Source: Larkinella soli (lineage in GTDB: Bacteria > Bacteroidota > Bacteroidia > Cytophagales > Spirosomataceae). Taken from it: a DNA stretch of 64,000 nt. A model generated the notes under the pieces. It was not told the origin of the DNA, made no database searches, and saw nothing but the letters and a program-made list of their open reading frames with translations. This document shows, piece by piece, positions 16,392-25,528 of this stretch. Where the stretch lies: contig NZ_QTJY01000001.1 of NCBI RefSeq assembly GCF_003703975.1, positions 186,001 to 250,000 of the forward strand, written 5' to 3'. The translations under genes and the position numbers were made by a program. Within the stretch, counting starts at the first letter, position 1. The number at the start of each line of letters is the position of its first letter.

Positions 16392-18584
16392 TCACCGGTT
16401 GCCCGGATGGTAGGTACGTTCCGCGTGACTTTTCACCTCCTCCGGATAAAAATGAACATCCTTGAACCGGCCGATGGTATAGAGCGGAGCCTGATCGGTA
16501 AAATGAGGGGAAGTCGGGTCACTGCTCTGCCCTCCGGTCATGACGGTCCGGGCTTTCACGCGTTTTCCGAACTCCACGACGGCCACGAAACTGTTGCCTA
16601 CGACCCCGTACCGTTTTTTGGTCCCGGAATCCGGATTCGTACCAAAAGCCGCCAGCGAGCCCCAAACCGAGGGCGTAAACCCGACCGGCAGACTCGGCCG
16701 GCTGTCGTCAAATTTCTGGTCAATTTCTCCGGTCAGCCGCTGGAAACGATTGATTTCTCCCCAGGGCGTTTTCCAGGTCCCGAAATCCCGGATTAGTTGT
16801 TCCTGGGCTTCGGCCAGGGCAGTGAGCTTCTCCTGGGCAGTGGTAGCCTTTATGGCAAACGCATTGAAGGTCAGTTGATTGAACCGCTGACCTTTCGGGG
16901 TGCGCGTTCGGGCCAATCGGTAAAGCTGCTCCGCCCAATAAATCGCCAGCGTCGTCGGGATGGAATTGACGCCATAGTGTCGGTTCCAGGATTTCAGCAA
17001 GCCGACGGCTTCCGCAACGGCCTCAGGTTGCGTTCCCACCTTTGCCGATTGCTCCTCATAGGCCGAAATCAGGCCGGGAAGTAGGTCATCGAAAGCGGCC
17101 AGATAGGGGTCGTTCGCTGCCGCGATCAGGGTGTCCAGGGTAAAAACCGACTTTCGGCTCAGGACCCGGACGGCATTGATGCCCCGGTAATTCTCCGCAT
17201 CGGGTGCCATGTAGGAAGGGTACCTTTTCGGGTCCGGGCTGTCGGGGCCCGACACCGTGAAGGGCGTGGAATTGCAGTTCTGTATCCAGCCGACGGCCGG
17301 GTTATGGACCTGCACGACCTCGTCGATCCCATGAAGCCCTTTCCAGTCGGTTCTGGGGTTGCTGCCGTCCACCGGGTTGTTCCAGTCGAAAGCCGGATCC
17401 CGTTTTGGCATGAAGTTCCCGTGCCAGTAGGCAATGCCTTTTCGATCGGCGAAAACCGTATTATTGGACGAATTTCCGTTCAGTTTCATCACCTTGCGGT
17501 AAGAGGCATAATCGGTGGATTTGGTGCGGAGGTAGGATTGCTCCAGGGCATGGATCGGGTCATTCATCATGCCGATGCTCACCCACCGGTCGCCTTCCAG
17601 CCCGGCAACAGGCCCGTGATGGGTCCGGAACAGGGTGAATTCTTTCCGTTTAACCTCGTTGCCCTCCTTAAACGGCAGGGTAACGGTTTCGGTCGTTACC
17701 GGACGCCATTCATTGCCGTACCGATAAAAATACTTGCCGTCCTTTTTCTCGATGGTTTCCAGAAATTCGTCCATCGTGTCGGCATTGCTGGAGGTATGCA
17801 TCCAGCCGCAATTTTCGTTAAAGCCCTGATAGACAAAGAACTGCCCCCAGGTAACGGCCCCATAGGCATTCAGGCCCTGCTCACTGACCAGATGAACTTC
17901 GGACCGGAAATAAAAGGAGGTATGTGGATTGATCAGCAGCAGCGGATGGCCGGTCGCGCTTTTGGACGGAGCCACGGCAAAGCCGTTCGAGCCGACCGGT
18001 TCCCGCTCGAACTGATCGAAGTCCGGAACGACGGAGGTCCATCTGGTATGGGTGTAAAACGCCTTCAGGCGCTCGGTCGAAACGGCGCTGATGTTGCCCC
18101 CTATGCTGCCTTCGCTGAACATCAGCGGCATCCAGGGCTGAAACCGGGTCAGGAGCCTGGGTTTCACCTGAGGATGGGTGGCGAGGTAGAAATTGGCCCC
18201 GTCGGCGAAGGCATCGAGCAGCTTCCGCAGCCAGGAGGGGCTTTTCCTATACAGTGAAACGGCCTCGGCGGAATCCAGAAACAGCCGCGCCCGCAGATCG
18301 TGGTACAGGGCACTCTCCCCTTCTACTTCCGCCATCCGGCCGACGGCATCGATATAGTTGGCTTCCACCCGGGCGAAGTCGTCCTCACACTGGCTGTAAA
18401 GTAACCCGAACACCACATCCGCATCGGTTTTCCCATAAATGTGCGGAACGCCCCAGTTGTCGCGGATAATAGTTACTTTTTTAGCCTGCTCCTGCCAACG
18501 GCCAACCTCGGCCGGACGGAAGGGCTGGGACAGGGCCGGAACAACGGTCAGGAGAAATAACAGGAAGGCCGGAACTCTTGTCAT
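16392..18584 (-). CDS. Penicillin acylase-family (Ntn) amidohydrolase, secreted
   Basis: Start is set to the ATG at 18584, where a signal peptide begins (MTRVPAFLLFLLTVVPALSQ), giving 730 residues. The alpha-chain start IIRDNWGVPHIYGKTDADVVFGLLYSQ is typical of penicillin/AHL/aculeacin acylases. The beta-chain nucleophile after self-cleavage should be Ser199 in VG-SNGFAVAPSKSATG, and LLLINPH follows. Further family blocks include NENCGWMHTSSNAD and the late VVGNSFVAVVEFG. Such enzymes cleave amide-linked acyl groups (beta-lactams, acyl-homoserine lactones, cyclic lipopeptides) in the periplasm. The substrate is not predictable here. Convergent with the helicase gene, ending 9 bases from it. 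Confidence 0.9.
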   Translation of the reverse strand: MTRVPAFLLFLLTVVPALSQPFRPAEVGRWQEQAKKVTIIRDNWGVPHIYGKTDADVVFGLLYSQCEDDFARVEANYIDAVGRMAEVEGESALYHDLRARLFLDSAEAVSLYRKSPSWLRKLLDAFADGANFYLATHPQVKPRLLTRFQPWMPLMFSEGSIGGNISAVSTERLKAFYTHTRWTSVVPDFDQFEREPVGSNGFAVAPSKSATGHPLLLINPHTSFYFRSEVHLVSEQGLNAYGAVTWGQFFVYQGFNENCGWMHTSSNADTMDEFLETIEKKDGKYFYRYGNEWRPVTTETVTLPFKEGNEVKRKEFTLFRTHHGPVAGLEGDRWVSIGMMNDPIHALEQSYLRTKSTDYASYRKVMKLNGNSSNNTVFADRKGIAYWHGNFMPKRDPAFDWNNPVDGSNPRTDWKGLHGIDEVVQVHNPAVGWIQNCNSTPFTVSGPDSPDPKRYPSYMAPDAENYRGINAVRVLSRKSVFTLDTLIAAANDPYLAAFDDLLPGLISAYEEQSAKVGTQPEAVAEAVGLLKSWNRHYGVNSIPTTLAIYWAEQLYRLARTRTPKGQRFNQLTFNAFAIKATTAQEKLTALAEAQEQLIRDFGTWKTPWGEINRFQRLTGEIDQKFDDSRPSLPVGFTPSVWGSLAAFGTNPDSGTKKRYGVVGNSFVAVVEFGKRVKARTVMTGGQSSDPTSPHFTDQAPLYTIGRFKDVHFYPEEVKSHAERTYHPGNR

Positions 18585-18689
18585 GTGCGTCGGGGCGATC
18601 AGGTAAAATCGTAAGTTAACCCAAAAGACGACACAGGACAAGATGATCCGGCCTACGGTTGTTTTAGAAAGGGATAATTACGAATTGCC

Positions 18690-19172
18690 TCAACGGGCCG
18701 CTTCCAGATGATAGGCTTCTTCAAGTCCGGCCATATCGAGTTTATCCATCTGCATGAGGGCCTGCATCACCCGCTTCGATTTTTCGGGATCGCCGGCCTT
18801 CAGCATTTCATCGAGGGCGGTCGGAACCACCTGCCAGGAAAGACCATACCGGTCTTTGAGCCAGCCGCAGCGGCCCGGCTGCCCGCCTTCCGACAGCGCT
18901 TCCCAATACCGGTCGATTTCTTCCTGGGTTTCGCATCGGATGAAAAACGAAACCGATTCGTTGAATTGGAACTGCGGGCCTCCGTTCAGGGCCATAAACT
19001 CCTGCCCTTCCAGGACGAAGGTCGCCGACATCACCTCGCCGGCCGGGACAGGAATGCCTTCGGGAGCCCGGGTCAGGTTTTTGATTTCCGAATGGGGGAA
19101 GATGGACGTGTAAAAACGGGCGGCCTCCTCGACTTTCCCGTCGAACCAGAGGAATGGAGTGATTTTCTGCAT
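18690..19172 (-). CDS. VOC-fold protein (PhnB / 3-demethylubiquinone methyltransferase-like)
   Basis: A 160-residue protein of the PhnB-like branch of the glyoxalase/VOC superfamily. The signature ITPFLWFDGKVEEAARFYTSIF opens the protein, followed by the two beta-alpha-beta-beta-beta modules, with MALNGGPQFQFNESVSFFI and the closing GLSWQVVPTALDEML. These proteins are often misnamed as methyltransferases; actual activity is unknown. The gene is monocistronic as far as can be seen, and has a TAnnTTTG promoter with an overlapping inverted repeat 90-140 bases upstream. Confidence 0.9.
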   Translation of the reverse strand: MQKITPFLWFDGKVEEAARFYTSIFPHSEIKNLTRAPEGIPVPAGEVMSATFVLEGQEFMALNGGPQFQFNESVSFFIRCETQEEIDRYWEALSEGGQPGRCGWLKDRYGLSWQVVPTALDEMLKAGDPEKSKRVMQALMQMDKLDMAGLEEAYHLEAAR

Positions 19173-19260
19173 GATTTCCCTGCTTTGTTGTTTATGAAAT
19201 CCGTTTGCCGAGCGCCCTCTGAAATCGTTCAGGGACTGCTTTTCCCGGCAGACGGTATAA

Positions 19261-19268
19261 CAAAGATA
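19261..19268 (-). promoter_or_regulatory. -7 promoter element of the VOC gene
   Basis: The minus strand reads TATCTTTG, an exact TAnnTTTG match, about 90 bases upstream of the start at 19172. Confidence 0.45.
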
Positions 19269-19310
19269 ATGTCGCCCTCACACTTATATAGCGTGTAAAA
19301 GCGACATTAT
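19266..19310. promoter_or_regulatory. Inverted repeat over the VOC promoter (candidate operator)
   Basis: Perfect 10-base arms ATAATGTCGC (19266-19275) and GCGACATTAT (19301-19310), with shorter inner arms ACAC/GTGT. The left arm overlaps the -7 element of the leftward promoter and the rest covers its upstream contact region, the position expected of a repressor or activator site. It could instead be part of the trxA transcript end. Confidence 0.4.
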
Positions 19311-19317
19311 GACGGGG

Positions 19318-19359
19318 GGATTGCGCCAATCCGAAAGGCAAATTTTCGGACGGCAATCC
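19318..19359. terminator. Nested inverted repeat downstream of thioredoxin gene
   Basis: Outer arms GGATTGC (19318-19324) and GCAATCC (19353-19359) enclose inner arms TCCGAAA (19330-19336) and TTTCGGA (19344-19350) around a 7-base loop. It lies 33 bases beyond the trxA stop and may end that transcript, although no long T-tract follows. Confidence 0.35.
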
Positions 19360-19391
19360 GGCTTATATTCTATGTAGAATTGCGCGGTCGA

Positions 19392-19712
19392 TTACAGTTG
19401 CGCAACTAATTTCTGTTCCAGAACGGCTTTCGGAACCGCACCGATTACCTTATCGACCAGCTGACCGTTTTTGAATACCATCAACGTCGGGATGCTGCGG
19501 ATACCGAACTGCGCCGGTACGCGGGCATTCATGTCGACGTCCATTTTCGCTACCACTGCCTTCCCCTCATATTCATTCGCCAGTTGTTCGACAACCGGGC
19601 CGATCATCTTACAGGGTCCGCACCATTCGGCCCAGAAATCGACCAGAACCGGTTTATCGGAATTGATTACTTCCGCGAAGTTAGCGTCGGTTATTTCTAT
19701 CGCTTTTGCCAT
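19392..19712 (-). CDS. trxA: Thioredoxin
   Basis: A 106-residue cytoplasmic thioredoxin, normal length for the family. The redox motif WCGPCK is at residues 30-35 in the context VLVDFWAEWCGPCKMIGP, and the cis-proline loop appears as FGIRSIPTLMVF. It has no signal peptide. It would reduce protein disulfides using thioredoxin reductase encoded elsewhere. It lies just downstream of dnaE in the opposite sense of synteny only by position: both are leftward, but trxA precedes the dnaE stop by 45 bases. Confidence 0.97.
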   Translation of the reverse strand: MAKAIEITDANFAEVINSDKPVLVDFWAEWCGPCKMIGPVVEQLANEYEGKAVVAKMDVDMNARVPAQFGIRSIPTLMVFKNGQLVDKVIGAVPKAVLEQKLVAQL

Positions 19713-19786
19713 GATTGTATTATGATTTGTGTACAGTTTAACTTATCTGTACGTACAATGTTTTCGCATGGGAAAAAGTTCATCAC

Positions 19787-22700
19787 TTAATTGAGCCTGT
19801 AACCGACACCGTCCATCGCATCCAGCGCCCTCAGCAGTTCATTGACCGGTGCAATTTTGAACGGTCGGGATAACATGCTGACTTCTACCCGTTCTTCGGC
19901 ATCCGCCACGCTCAGAACCAGGTTGCACTGCCCCGGATAATTCCGGACGAGGTCGGTGATTTTGGCGACAAATTCATTATTGATCCTCTTCAGGTCCAGC
20001 TGAATACAGAGTTCCTTACTGTATTTCTGCCGCACCTCCGTGAGGAGCTGAATAAAGTTGGGACGAAATTCGAAGGCGTCCGAGTTCCAGCGATTCTGGA
20101 CCTTGCCCTTGACGTGGAGGAAGTGCCCTTCTTCGATGTAATTGCCCATCCGGACGTAATCTTCCCCGAACAGGCTCATTTCGACCGAACCGTTATAGTC
20201 TTCCAGTTTGAAGATCACGAACGGATTGCCGTTTTTCGACTGCCGGAGCTGTTTGCTGGTTACAATACCGCCGACGGTAATTTCCCGTCCTTTGTTCGCA
20301 TCATCATAAACCTTTTCGAGCGTGCAGGTACAGAAACTTTCCAGCTCAATCCGGAACTCGTCGAGTGGGTGTCCGGTAATGTAAAAACCGACCACGTCCT
20401 TCTCATATTTGAGTTTGATAATTTCGCCCCAGGGTTCCACGCCCGGCGGTTTCGGGCGCGGGGTCGACGGCTCCCCGCCCAGCCCGCCGAACAGCGACTG
20501 CTGGGCGGCCGATTTCTCGGCGTGGTAGTTGTTGGCAAACCGGGTCAGCTTTTCGATGAAGGTTCCGTTCTCACCGGCCGGCACCTCAAAATACTGGGCC
20601 CGGTGATACTCCTCAAAACTGTCGAAGGCCCCGGCGTAGGCAAGGCTTTCCAGCGTTTTCTTGTTGACGGTCCGGAGGTTGATCCGGGTTACGAAATCGA
20701 AAATGTCCTTATAGGCCCCGCCGGCCTTGCGTTCGTCGATGATCGACTCGACGGCCGCGTCCCCCGCGCCCTTGATCCCGCCAAGACCAAAGCGGATTTC
20801 ACCCTTCTGGTTAACCCCGAAAAACCGTTCGGATTCGTTCACGTTCGGACCCAGAACCGGGATACCTATGTTCTTACATTCCTCCAGAAAGAAAGTGATT
20901 TTTTCAATGTTGCCGAGGCAGCTCGTCAGAACGGCCGCCATATATTCACTTTTATAGTGGGCCTTCAGGTAGGCCGTCTGGTAGGCCACAAAGGCGTAGC
21001 AGGTCGAGTGCGACTTGTTGAAGGCATAGGACGCGAAGGCCTCCCAGTCGGTCCAGACCTTTTCGCAGGTTTTCAGGCTCAGGCCGTTCTTTCCGCAGCC
21101 TTCCATGAACTTTGACTTCATCTTGTCGAGCGTCACCCGGTCCTTCTTCCCCATCGCCTTCCGAAGCACGTCGGCGTCCCCTTTGGTGAAGTTGGCCAGT
21201 TTTTGGGAAAGCAGCATGACCTGTTCCTGGTAAACGGTAATCCCGTAGGTATCGCCGAGGAATTCCTCCATTTCCGGGAGGTCGTACTTTACCTCTTCGC
21301 GGCCGTGTTTCCGGTTGATGAAGTTCGGAATGTAGGCGATCGGGCCGGGACGGTAGAGGGCGTTCATGGCGATCAGGTCCTCGAAACGGTCGGGTTTGAG
21401 GTCCTTCATGTACTTCTTCATCCCGTCGGATTCGAACTGGAAGATGGCGTTCGTCTCCCCCCGCTGAAACAGTTTATACGTTTCCACATCGTCCAGCGGG
21501 ATGGCGTCGATGTCGATTTCCACGTCGTGGTTCTGCTTGATCAGCCGCAGACACTCCTTGATGATGGTCAGGTTTCGTAACCCCAGGAAGTCCATCTTGA
21601 TGACCCCGGCGTCCTCGATGACCTTGCCCTCGTACTGGGTGATGATAAGGTCGGTTTCGCGGGAGGTGGAGACCGGCACGATGTTCGACAGGTCTTCGGG
21701 TGCGATGATGATCCCGGCTGCGTGGATGCCTGTATTCCGGATGTTGCCCTCCAGCTTCCGGGCCTGTTTCAACACCTTGGCCTGCAGGTCGTTGCCGGCT
21801 TCGATCTGACGCATTTTCCTGACGTTCTCGACCTCCTCGGGCTGGATCATCTGCGCCAGCGAATCGATCGGATCCTCGAAAATCTTCTTCAGCGTCATGT
21901 TGTAGGTCGGCTTGTCCGGCACCAGCTTGGCCAGTGCGTTGGAATCCGGAAGCGGCAGCTCCATCACCCGCGCCACGTCCTTGATGGCCGACTTGGCCGC
22001 CATCGTACCGTAGGTCACGATCTGGGCCACCTGCTGTTTACCGTATTTCTGCACCACATAATCGATCACCTTCTGACGGCCTTCGTCGTCGAAGTCGGTA
22101 TCGATATCCGGCATGGATTTCCGGTCGGGGTTCAGGAAACGCTCGAACAGAAGGTTGTATTTGATCGGGTCGATGTTGGTGATGCCGATGCAGTAGGCCA
22201 CGGCCGAACCGGCCGCCGAACCCCGGCCCGGCCCGACCATGACGCCGAGATCCCGGCCTGCCCGGATAAAATCCGAAACGATGAGGAAATACCCGGCGAA
22301 ACCCATCTGACGGATAACGCCGAGTTCAAATTTAAGGCGCTCGTCGATTTCCGGCGTCAGGACCCGGTAGCGTTGCCGGGCGCCGTCGAAAGTCAGGAAT
22401 TCAAGGTAGTCGTCCTGGGTGGCAAAGCCGTCCGGGATGACGTAGTTCGGAAGAAGGATGTCGCGCTTCAGTTTCAGCGTTTCTACCTTACCGACGATTT
22501 CGTTGGTGTTGTCGATCGCTTCCGGCAGGTCGCTGAAGAGCGTCGACATTTCCTCGGTATTCTTGAAGTAGAACTGGTCGTTATAAAACGCGAAGCGGGT
22601 TCCTCTTTTGGCCCCTTCCTCATCGTTGAATTCCTTTTCGGAGGGCGTACTCAGCTTTTCGTTCGTGTTGACGCACAGCAGAATATCGTGCGCCACCCAA

Positions 22701-23341
22701 TCCTCCCGATCCACGTAATGCGAGTCGTTGGAGGCAATGATCTTCACGTTGTACTTCCGGGCCAACTTCACCAGCACCTCGTTGACCCGAAGCTGTTCGG
22801 GAATGTCGTGGCGCTGAAGTTCGACGTAATAATCTTCTCCGAAGCGGTCGAGCCACCATCTGAACTCCTTTTCCCCTTCTTCCTCCCCTTTTTTCAGGAT
22901 GGTTTTCGGGACCATCGCCCCGATGCAGCAGGTCGAAGCGATCAGTCCTTCCTTGTACTGGTCGATCAGGGCTTTGGTGATCCGGGGGTATTTCCCGTAC
23001 AACCCCTCCATGTACCCCAGGGAGCAGAGTTTGATCAGGTTTCGGTAGCCGGTCGGGTTTTTCGCCAGCAGGAGCTGGTGGTAGCGGACGTCCTTCTGTT
23101 CTTTGGTGAACTGCTTTTTGGTATGATCTTCGACCACGTAGAACTCGCAGCCGACAATCGGTTTGACACCCTGTTTGGCGGCCTCGGCCACAAACTCGAA
23201 CACCCCGAACATATTGCCGTGGTCGGTGATGGCCACCGCCGGCATATTGTCGGCTACCGCCTTTTTAACGAGCTTTTTAATCTCCGCCTGCCCGTCGAGC
23301 AGGGAGTACTGGGTATGACAATGGAGGTGGGAAAATTGCAT
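19787..23341 (-). CDS. dnaE: DNA polymerase III subunit alpha
   Basis: An 1184-residue replicative polymerase. The N-terminal PHP domain is marked by HLHCHTQYSLLDG and ITDHGNMFGVF; the catalytic palm by VGPGRGSAAGS and the Asp pair in PDIDTDFDDEGR; then fingers and helix-hairpin-helix regions, and a C-terminal OB fold (ITVGGIVTSKQLRQSKNG). Length is typical of DnaE1. The start ATG at 23341 (MQFSHLHCHT) is the usual family start. The thioredoxin gene is the next gene upstream of nothing but downstream of dnaE, leaving a 74-base gap between the trxA start and the dnaE stop. Essential housekeeping gene. Confidence 0.98.
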   Translation of the reverse strand: MQFSHLHCHTQYSLLDGQAEIKKLVKKAVADNMPAVAITDHGNMFGVFEFVAEAAKQGVKPIVGCEFYVVEDHTKKQFTKEQKDVRYHQLLLAKNPTGYRNLIKLCSLGYMEGLYGKYPRITKALIDQYKEGLIASTCCIGAMVPKTILKKGEEEGEKEFRWWLDRFGEDYYVELQRHDIPEQLRVNEVLVKLARKYNVKIIASNDSHYVDREDWVAHDILLCVNTNEKLSTPSEKEFNDEEGAKRGTRFAFYNDQFYFKNTEEMSTLFSDLPEAIDNTNEIVGKVETLKLKRDILLPNYVIPDGFATQDDYLEFLTFDGARQRYRVLTPEIDERLKFELGVIRQMGFAGYFLIVSDFIRAGRDLGVMVGPGRGSAAGSAVAYCIGITNIDPIKYNLLFERFLNPDRKSMPDIDTDFDDEGRQKVIDYVVQKYGKQQVAQIVTYGTMAAKSAIKDVARVMELPLPDSNALAKLVPDKPTYNMTLKKIFEDPIDSLAQMIQPEEVENVRKMRQIEAGNDLQAKVLKQARKLEGNIRNTGIHAAGIIIAPEDLSNIVPVSTSRETDLIITQYEGKVIEDAGVIKMDFLGLRNLTIIKECLRLIKQNHDVEIDIDAIPLDDVETYKLFQRGETNAIFQFESDGMKKYMKDLKPDRFEDLIAMNALYRPGPIAYIPNFINRKHGREEVKYDLPEMEEFLGDTYGITVYQEQVMLLSQKLANFTKGDADVLRKAMGKKDRVTLDKMKSKFMEGCGKNGLSLKTCEKVWTDWEAFASYAFNKSHSTCYAFVAYQTAYLKAHYKSEYMAAVLTSCLGNIEKITFFLEECKNIGIPVLGPNVNESERFFGVNQKGEIRFGLGGIKGAGDAAVESIIDERKAGGAYKDIFDFVTRINLRTVNKKTLESLAYAGAFDSFEEYHRAQYFEVPAGENGTFIEKLTRFANNYHAEKSAAQQSLFGGLGGEPSTPRPKPPGVEPWGEIIKLKYEKDVVGFYITGHPLDEFRIELESFCTCTLEKVYDDANKGREITVGGIVTSKQLRQSKNGNPFVIFKLEDYNGSVEMSLFGEDYVRMGNYIEEGHFLHVKGKVQNRWNSDAFEFRPNFIQLLTEVRQKYSKELCIQLDLKRINNEFVAKITDLVRNYPGQCNLVLSVADAEERVEVSMLSRPFKIAPVNELLRALDAMDGVGYRLN

Positions 23342-23451
23342 GGGATCGCCGGTTCTTCGCTAACCTGAAGCCCTAAATTAAGCCGAAAATCGGTCAAAAA
23401 CCGGGAAGCCGGCCAAAATCCTGCTGAATTATTTAAGCCAGGTCACCGTAT

Positions 23452-24267
23452 TCAATTCGAAGCAGTTTTCCGACTCCGCTCCTTCACCCACTCCTGCCGG
23501 AAGGTGACCGTGACGGGCTGGAGCTCCGGGCGGGTGTACCCTACGAGGAGGTAGGAAATTTCCCGGTTGTAAGGCAGGTAGACCAGACCGCGTACCGACT
23601 GCCCGGCCTCGACCGTCGTCCGTTTCAGGGCCAGTTCCTTCCAGCGGTAGGATTCATAATCGTAGCGCTGCATCCGGTCGGCGAAGGTGCCGTGATCGAT
23701 CAGGCGCTTGGCCTGAATGGCCGTGTAAAGGTTGTCGTGGGTCACGCGGTTCTGCACCCAGCGCTCCGGGCTACGATTGCGGCTGGAAGCGGTCGATGCC
23801 ACATCGCTGGCAATGACGGCCACCATCAGCACGGTATTGATCACTTTGGCCCGTTTCAGCCGTTTGACCTCCCGCTCCTGGTTCGTAACCACCCGGTCAC
23901 CTTCCAGGGCCGGATCGGCGGCCGAATAGACCAGCGGGTAAGACGAGCCGGCGGAAAGCACCCGATACACGGTGTCCCGGTCGGCGTTGAGGGCTACATA
24001 CCGGAAATCGGTCGGGTTGACTTCGATGGCATGGCCGCTGCGGTTCTTGATTTCAATGTCCAGAGCCAGATACTGCATATCCAGCCGCTCGAAGGAGGCC
24101 ACGAGGCCCAGGCTGTCCTGCTCGGTTCTGGTGGTCGGCCGGCCGTCGATCCAGGCCACCTCGCCGGAGACAGGCCGCACCTGCAGGATGCTGCGCGTAC
24201 AGCCGCCGGAACCGGCCAGGAGAAGCAGCCAGACCAGCAAATGGAGGGTAGTTTTTCCGGTTTTCAT
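23452..24267 (-). CDS. Predicted lipoprotein, unknown function
   Basis: A 271-residue protein with a signal peptide and lipobox ending GSGGC (Cys23), so probably lipid-anchored. The middle (LALDIEIKNRSGHAIEVNPTDF) reads like an Ig-like beta-sandwich seen in secreted proteins of this phylum; a short hydrophobic segment follows around residues 138-155 (VINTVLMVAVIASDVAS). The last part (TTVEAGQSVRGLVYLPYNREI) again looks beta-rich. No named family recognised. It is the last gene of a leftward run, 30 bases behind the Nramp-like transporter, so it may be co-transcribed with the 5-oxoprolinase genes. Confidence 0.75.
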   Translation of the reverse strand: MKTGKTTLHLLVWLLLLAGSGGCTRSILQVRPVSGEVAWIDGRPTTRTEQDSLGLVASFERLDMQYLALDIEIKNRSGHAIEVNPTDFRYVALNADRDTVYRVLSAGSSYPLVYSAADPALEGDRVVTNQEREVKRLKRAKVINTVLMVAVIASDVASTASSRNRSPERWVQNRVTHDNLYTAIQAKRLIDHGTFADRMQRYDYESYRWKELALKRTTVEAGQSVRGLVYLPYNREISYLLVGYTRPELQPVTVTFRQEWVKERSRKTASN

Positions 24268-24297
24268 CGGTGTGAAATCTGATTGTTACGAAGATAC

Positions 24298-25494
24298 TTA
24301 TCTTTTCCATAAATTCTGCCCGGCCAGCCAGAGGTTCCAGCCCCCAAACACCAGCGTCACCAGAACCACCAGCAGCAGGGCCAGATTCTGGGCGAGCGTA
24401 TTCCGGTATTCCTGCGGCATCAGCTTCCGGTCATTCACGGCCAGGAACAGAAAAATCGTCACCACCGGCAGCAGAATCCCATTGATGGCCTGGACCAGCA
24501 CGATGATCGTCACCGGGTTGAAATCCGACAGCCCGAACAGTAATCCGACCCCCAGCACCCCCGCCCAGATGGCCCGGTATCGCCAGGAACCGGTCTTCCA
24601 GCCCAGCAGGCTCTGCCCGGTGACCGAAGCTGCCAGCGGAGCGGTGAGGGAAGACGCGAAACCGGCGGCAAACAGCCCAAAGGCAAACAGCCAGGCCCCC
24701 CAGGAACCAATCTGCTGCTGCATCACGCCGGCCATGTTCCGAAAAGAAAAATCATCTTCGATCAACAGACCGGCCACCAGCAGCGCCACCGAAATCAGGC
24801 CGCCGAGTAAAACGGCCACCCAGATTCCCAGCCGCATTTCGGGCAGGGTTTGTCCTTCCGTGATCCCGGAACCGAAGAAAAGGTTGTAAGGCACGATCGT
24901 CGTTCCGATCAACCCGTTGATCAGAAGCAGCGAACCTCCCGGAAAGGCAGGAATCAGGAGGGCTCTGGTCATTTCAATGGCCGGGGGCGAAGCAACATAG
25001 GCGACATACACGAACGCCCCGCCCATGGCAAACACGATCAGCCCGAGAAAATGGGCGATCCAGCGGGTGGAGCCGACCGCCAGCATAACGGCGCACACCA
25101 GCCCGACGCCGGCCGTTAACCCCTTCACCGGCCAGCCCGTCAGCAGGGCCAGGCCGGACACCGCCCCGAGTATATTCCCGGCCTGGTAGGCGGCACAGCC
25201 GAACGTTACCGCCGAGAACAGCAGGGCCGGTATCGTTTTTCCCCGGTGCCGGTTGGCCAGGGCAATGGTCTGGCCCAGGTCGCGGCCGGTGGCAATGGTA
25301 ATCCGGGCGGCAGCTTCCTGGAGCCAGACCGTGCCGAGGGTCGCAAAGGTCAGCACCCAGAGCAGGTTGAGCCCATACTGAGCGCCGGCCATCGCACAGG
25401 CCGTCACCGAACCGGGACCAATGAAAGCCGCCGAAATGACCGACCAGAACAGAATACTGCCAAGACCGGAGCGAAGGGAAAGCGATTTGGGCAC
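24298..25494 (-). CDS. Nramp-fold transporter lacking the canonical metal site (YcsG-like)
   Basis: A 398-residue membrane protein with about 11 predicted helices and an Nramp/LeuT-type layout. In canonical Nramp metal importers helix 1 has D-P-G-N and helix 6 has M-P-H; here they read G-P-G-S (residues 26-29) and V-P-Y (201-203), so the metal-coordinating Asp, Asn and Met are all absent. It lies 34 bases downstream of a cyclase gene and two genes from 5-oxoprolinase. Bacillus subtilis also has an Nramp-family gene (ycsG) in its 5-oxoprolinase cluster. I therefore infer a carrier for 5-oxoproline or a related compound rather than Mn2+/Fe2+; many databases would simply call it a divalent metal transporter. 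Confidence 0.8.
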   Translation of the reverse strand: MPKSLSLRSGLGSILFWSVISAAFIGPGSVTACAMAGAQYGLNLLWVLTFATLGTVWLQEAAARITIATGRDLGQTIALANRHRGKTIPALLFSAVTFGCAAYQAGNILGAVSGLALLTGWPVKGLTAGVGLVCAVMLAVGSTRWIAHFLGLIVFAMGGAFVYVAYVASPPAIEMTRALLIPAFPGGSLLLINGLIGTTIVPYNLFFGSGITEGQTLPEMRLGIWVAVLLGGLISVALLVAGLLIEDDFSFRNMAGVMQQQIGSWGAWLFAFGLFAAGFASSLTAPLAASVTGQSLLGWKTGSWRYRAIWAGVLGVGLLFGLSDFNPVTIIVLVQAINGILLPVVTIFLFLAVNDRKLMPQEYRNTLAQNLALLLVVLVTLVFGGWNLWLAGQNLWKR

Positions 25495-25528
25495 AGCCGT
25501 TTCGTTTTGCGTAAAGAAAAAAACCGGT

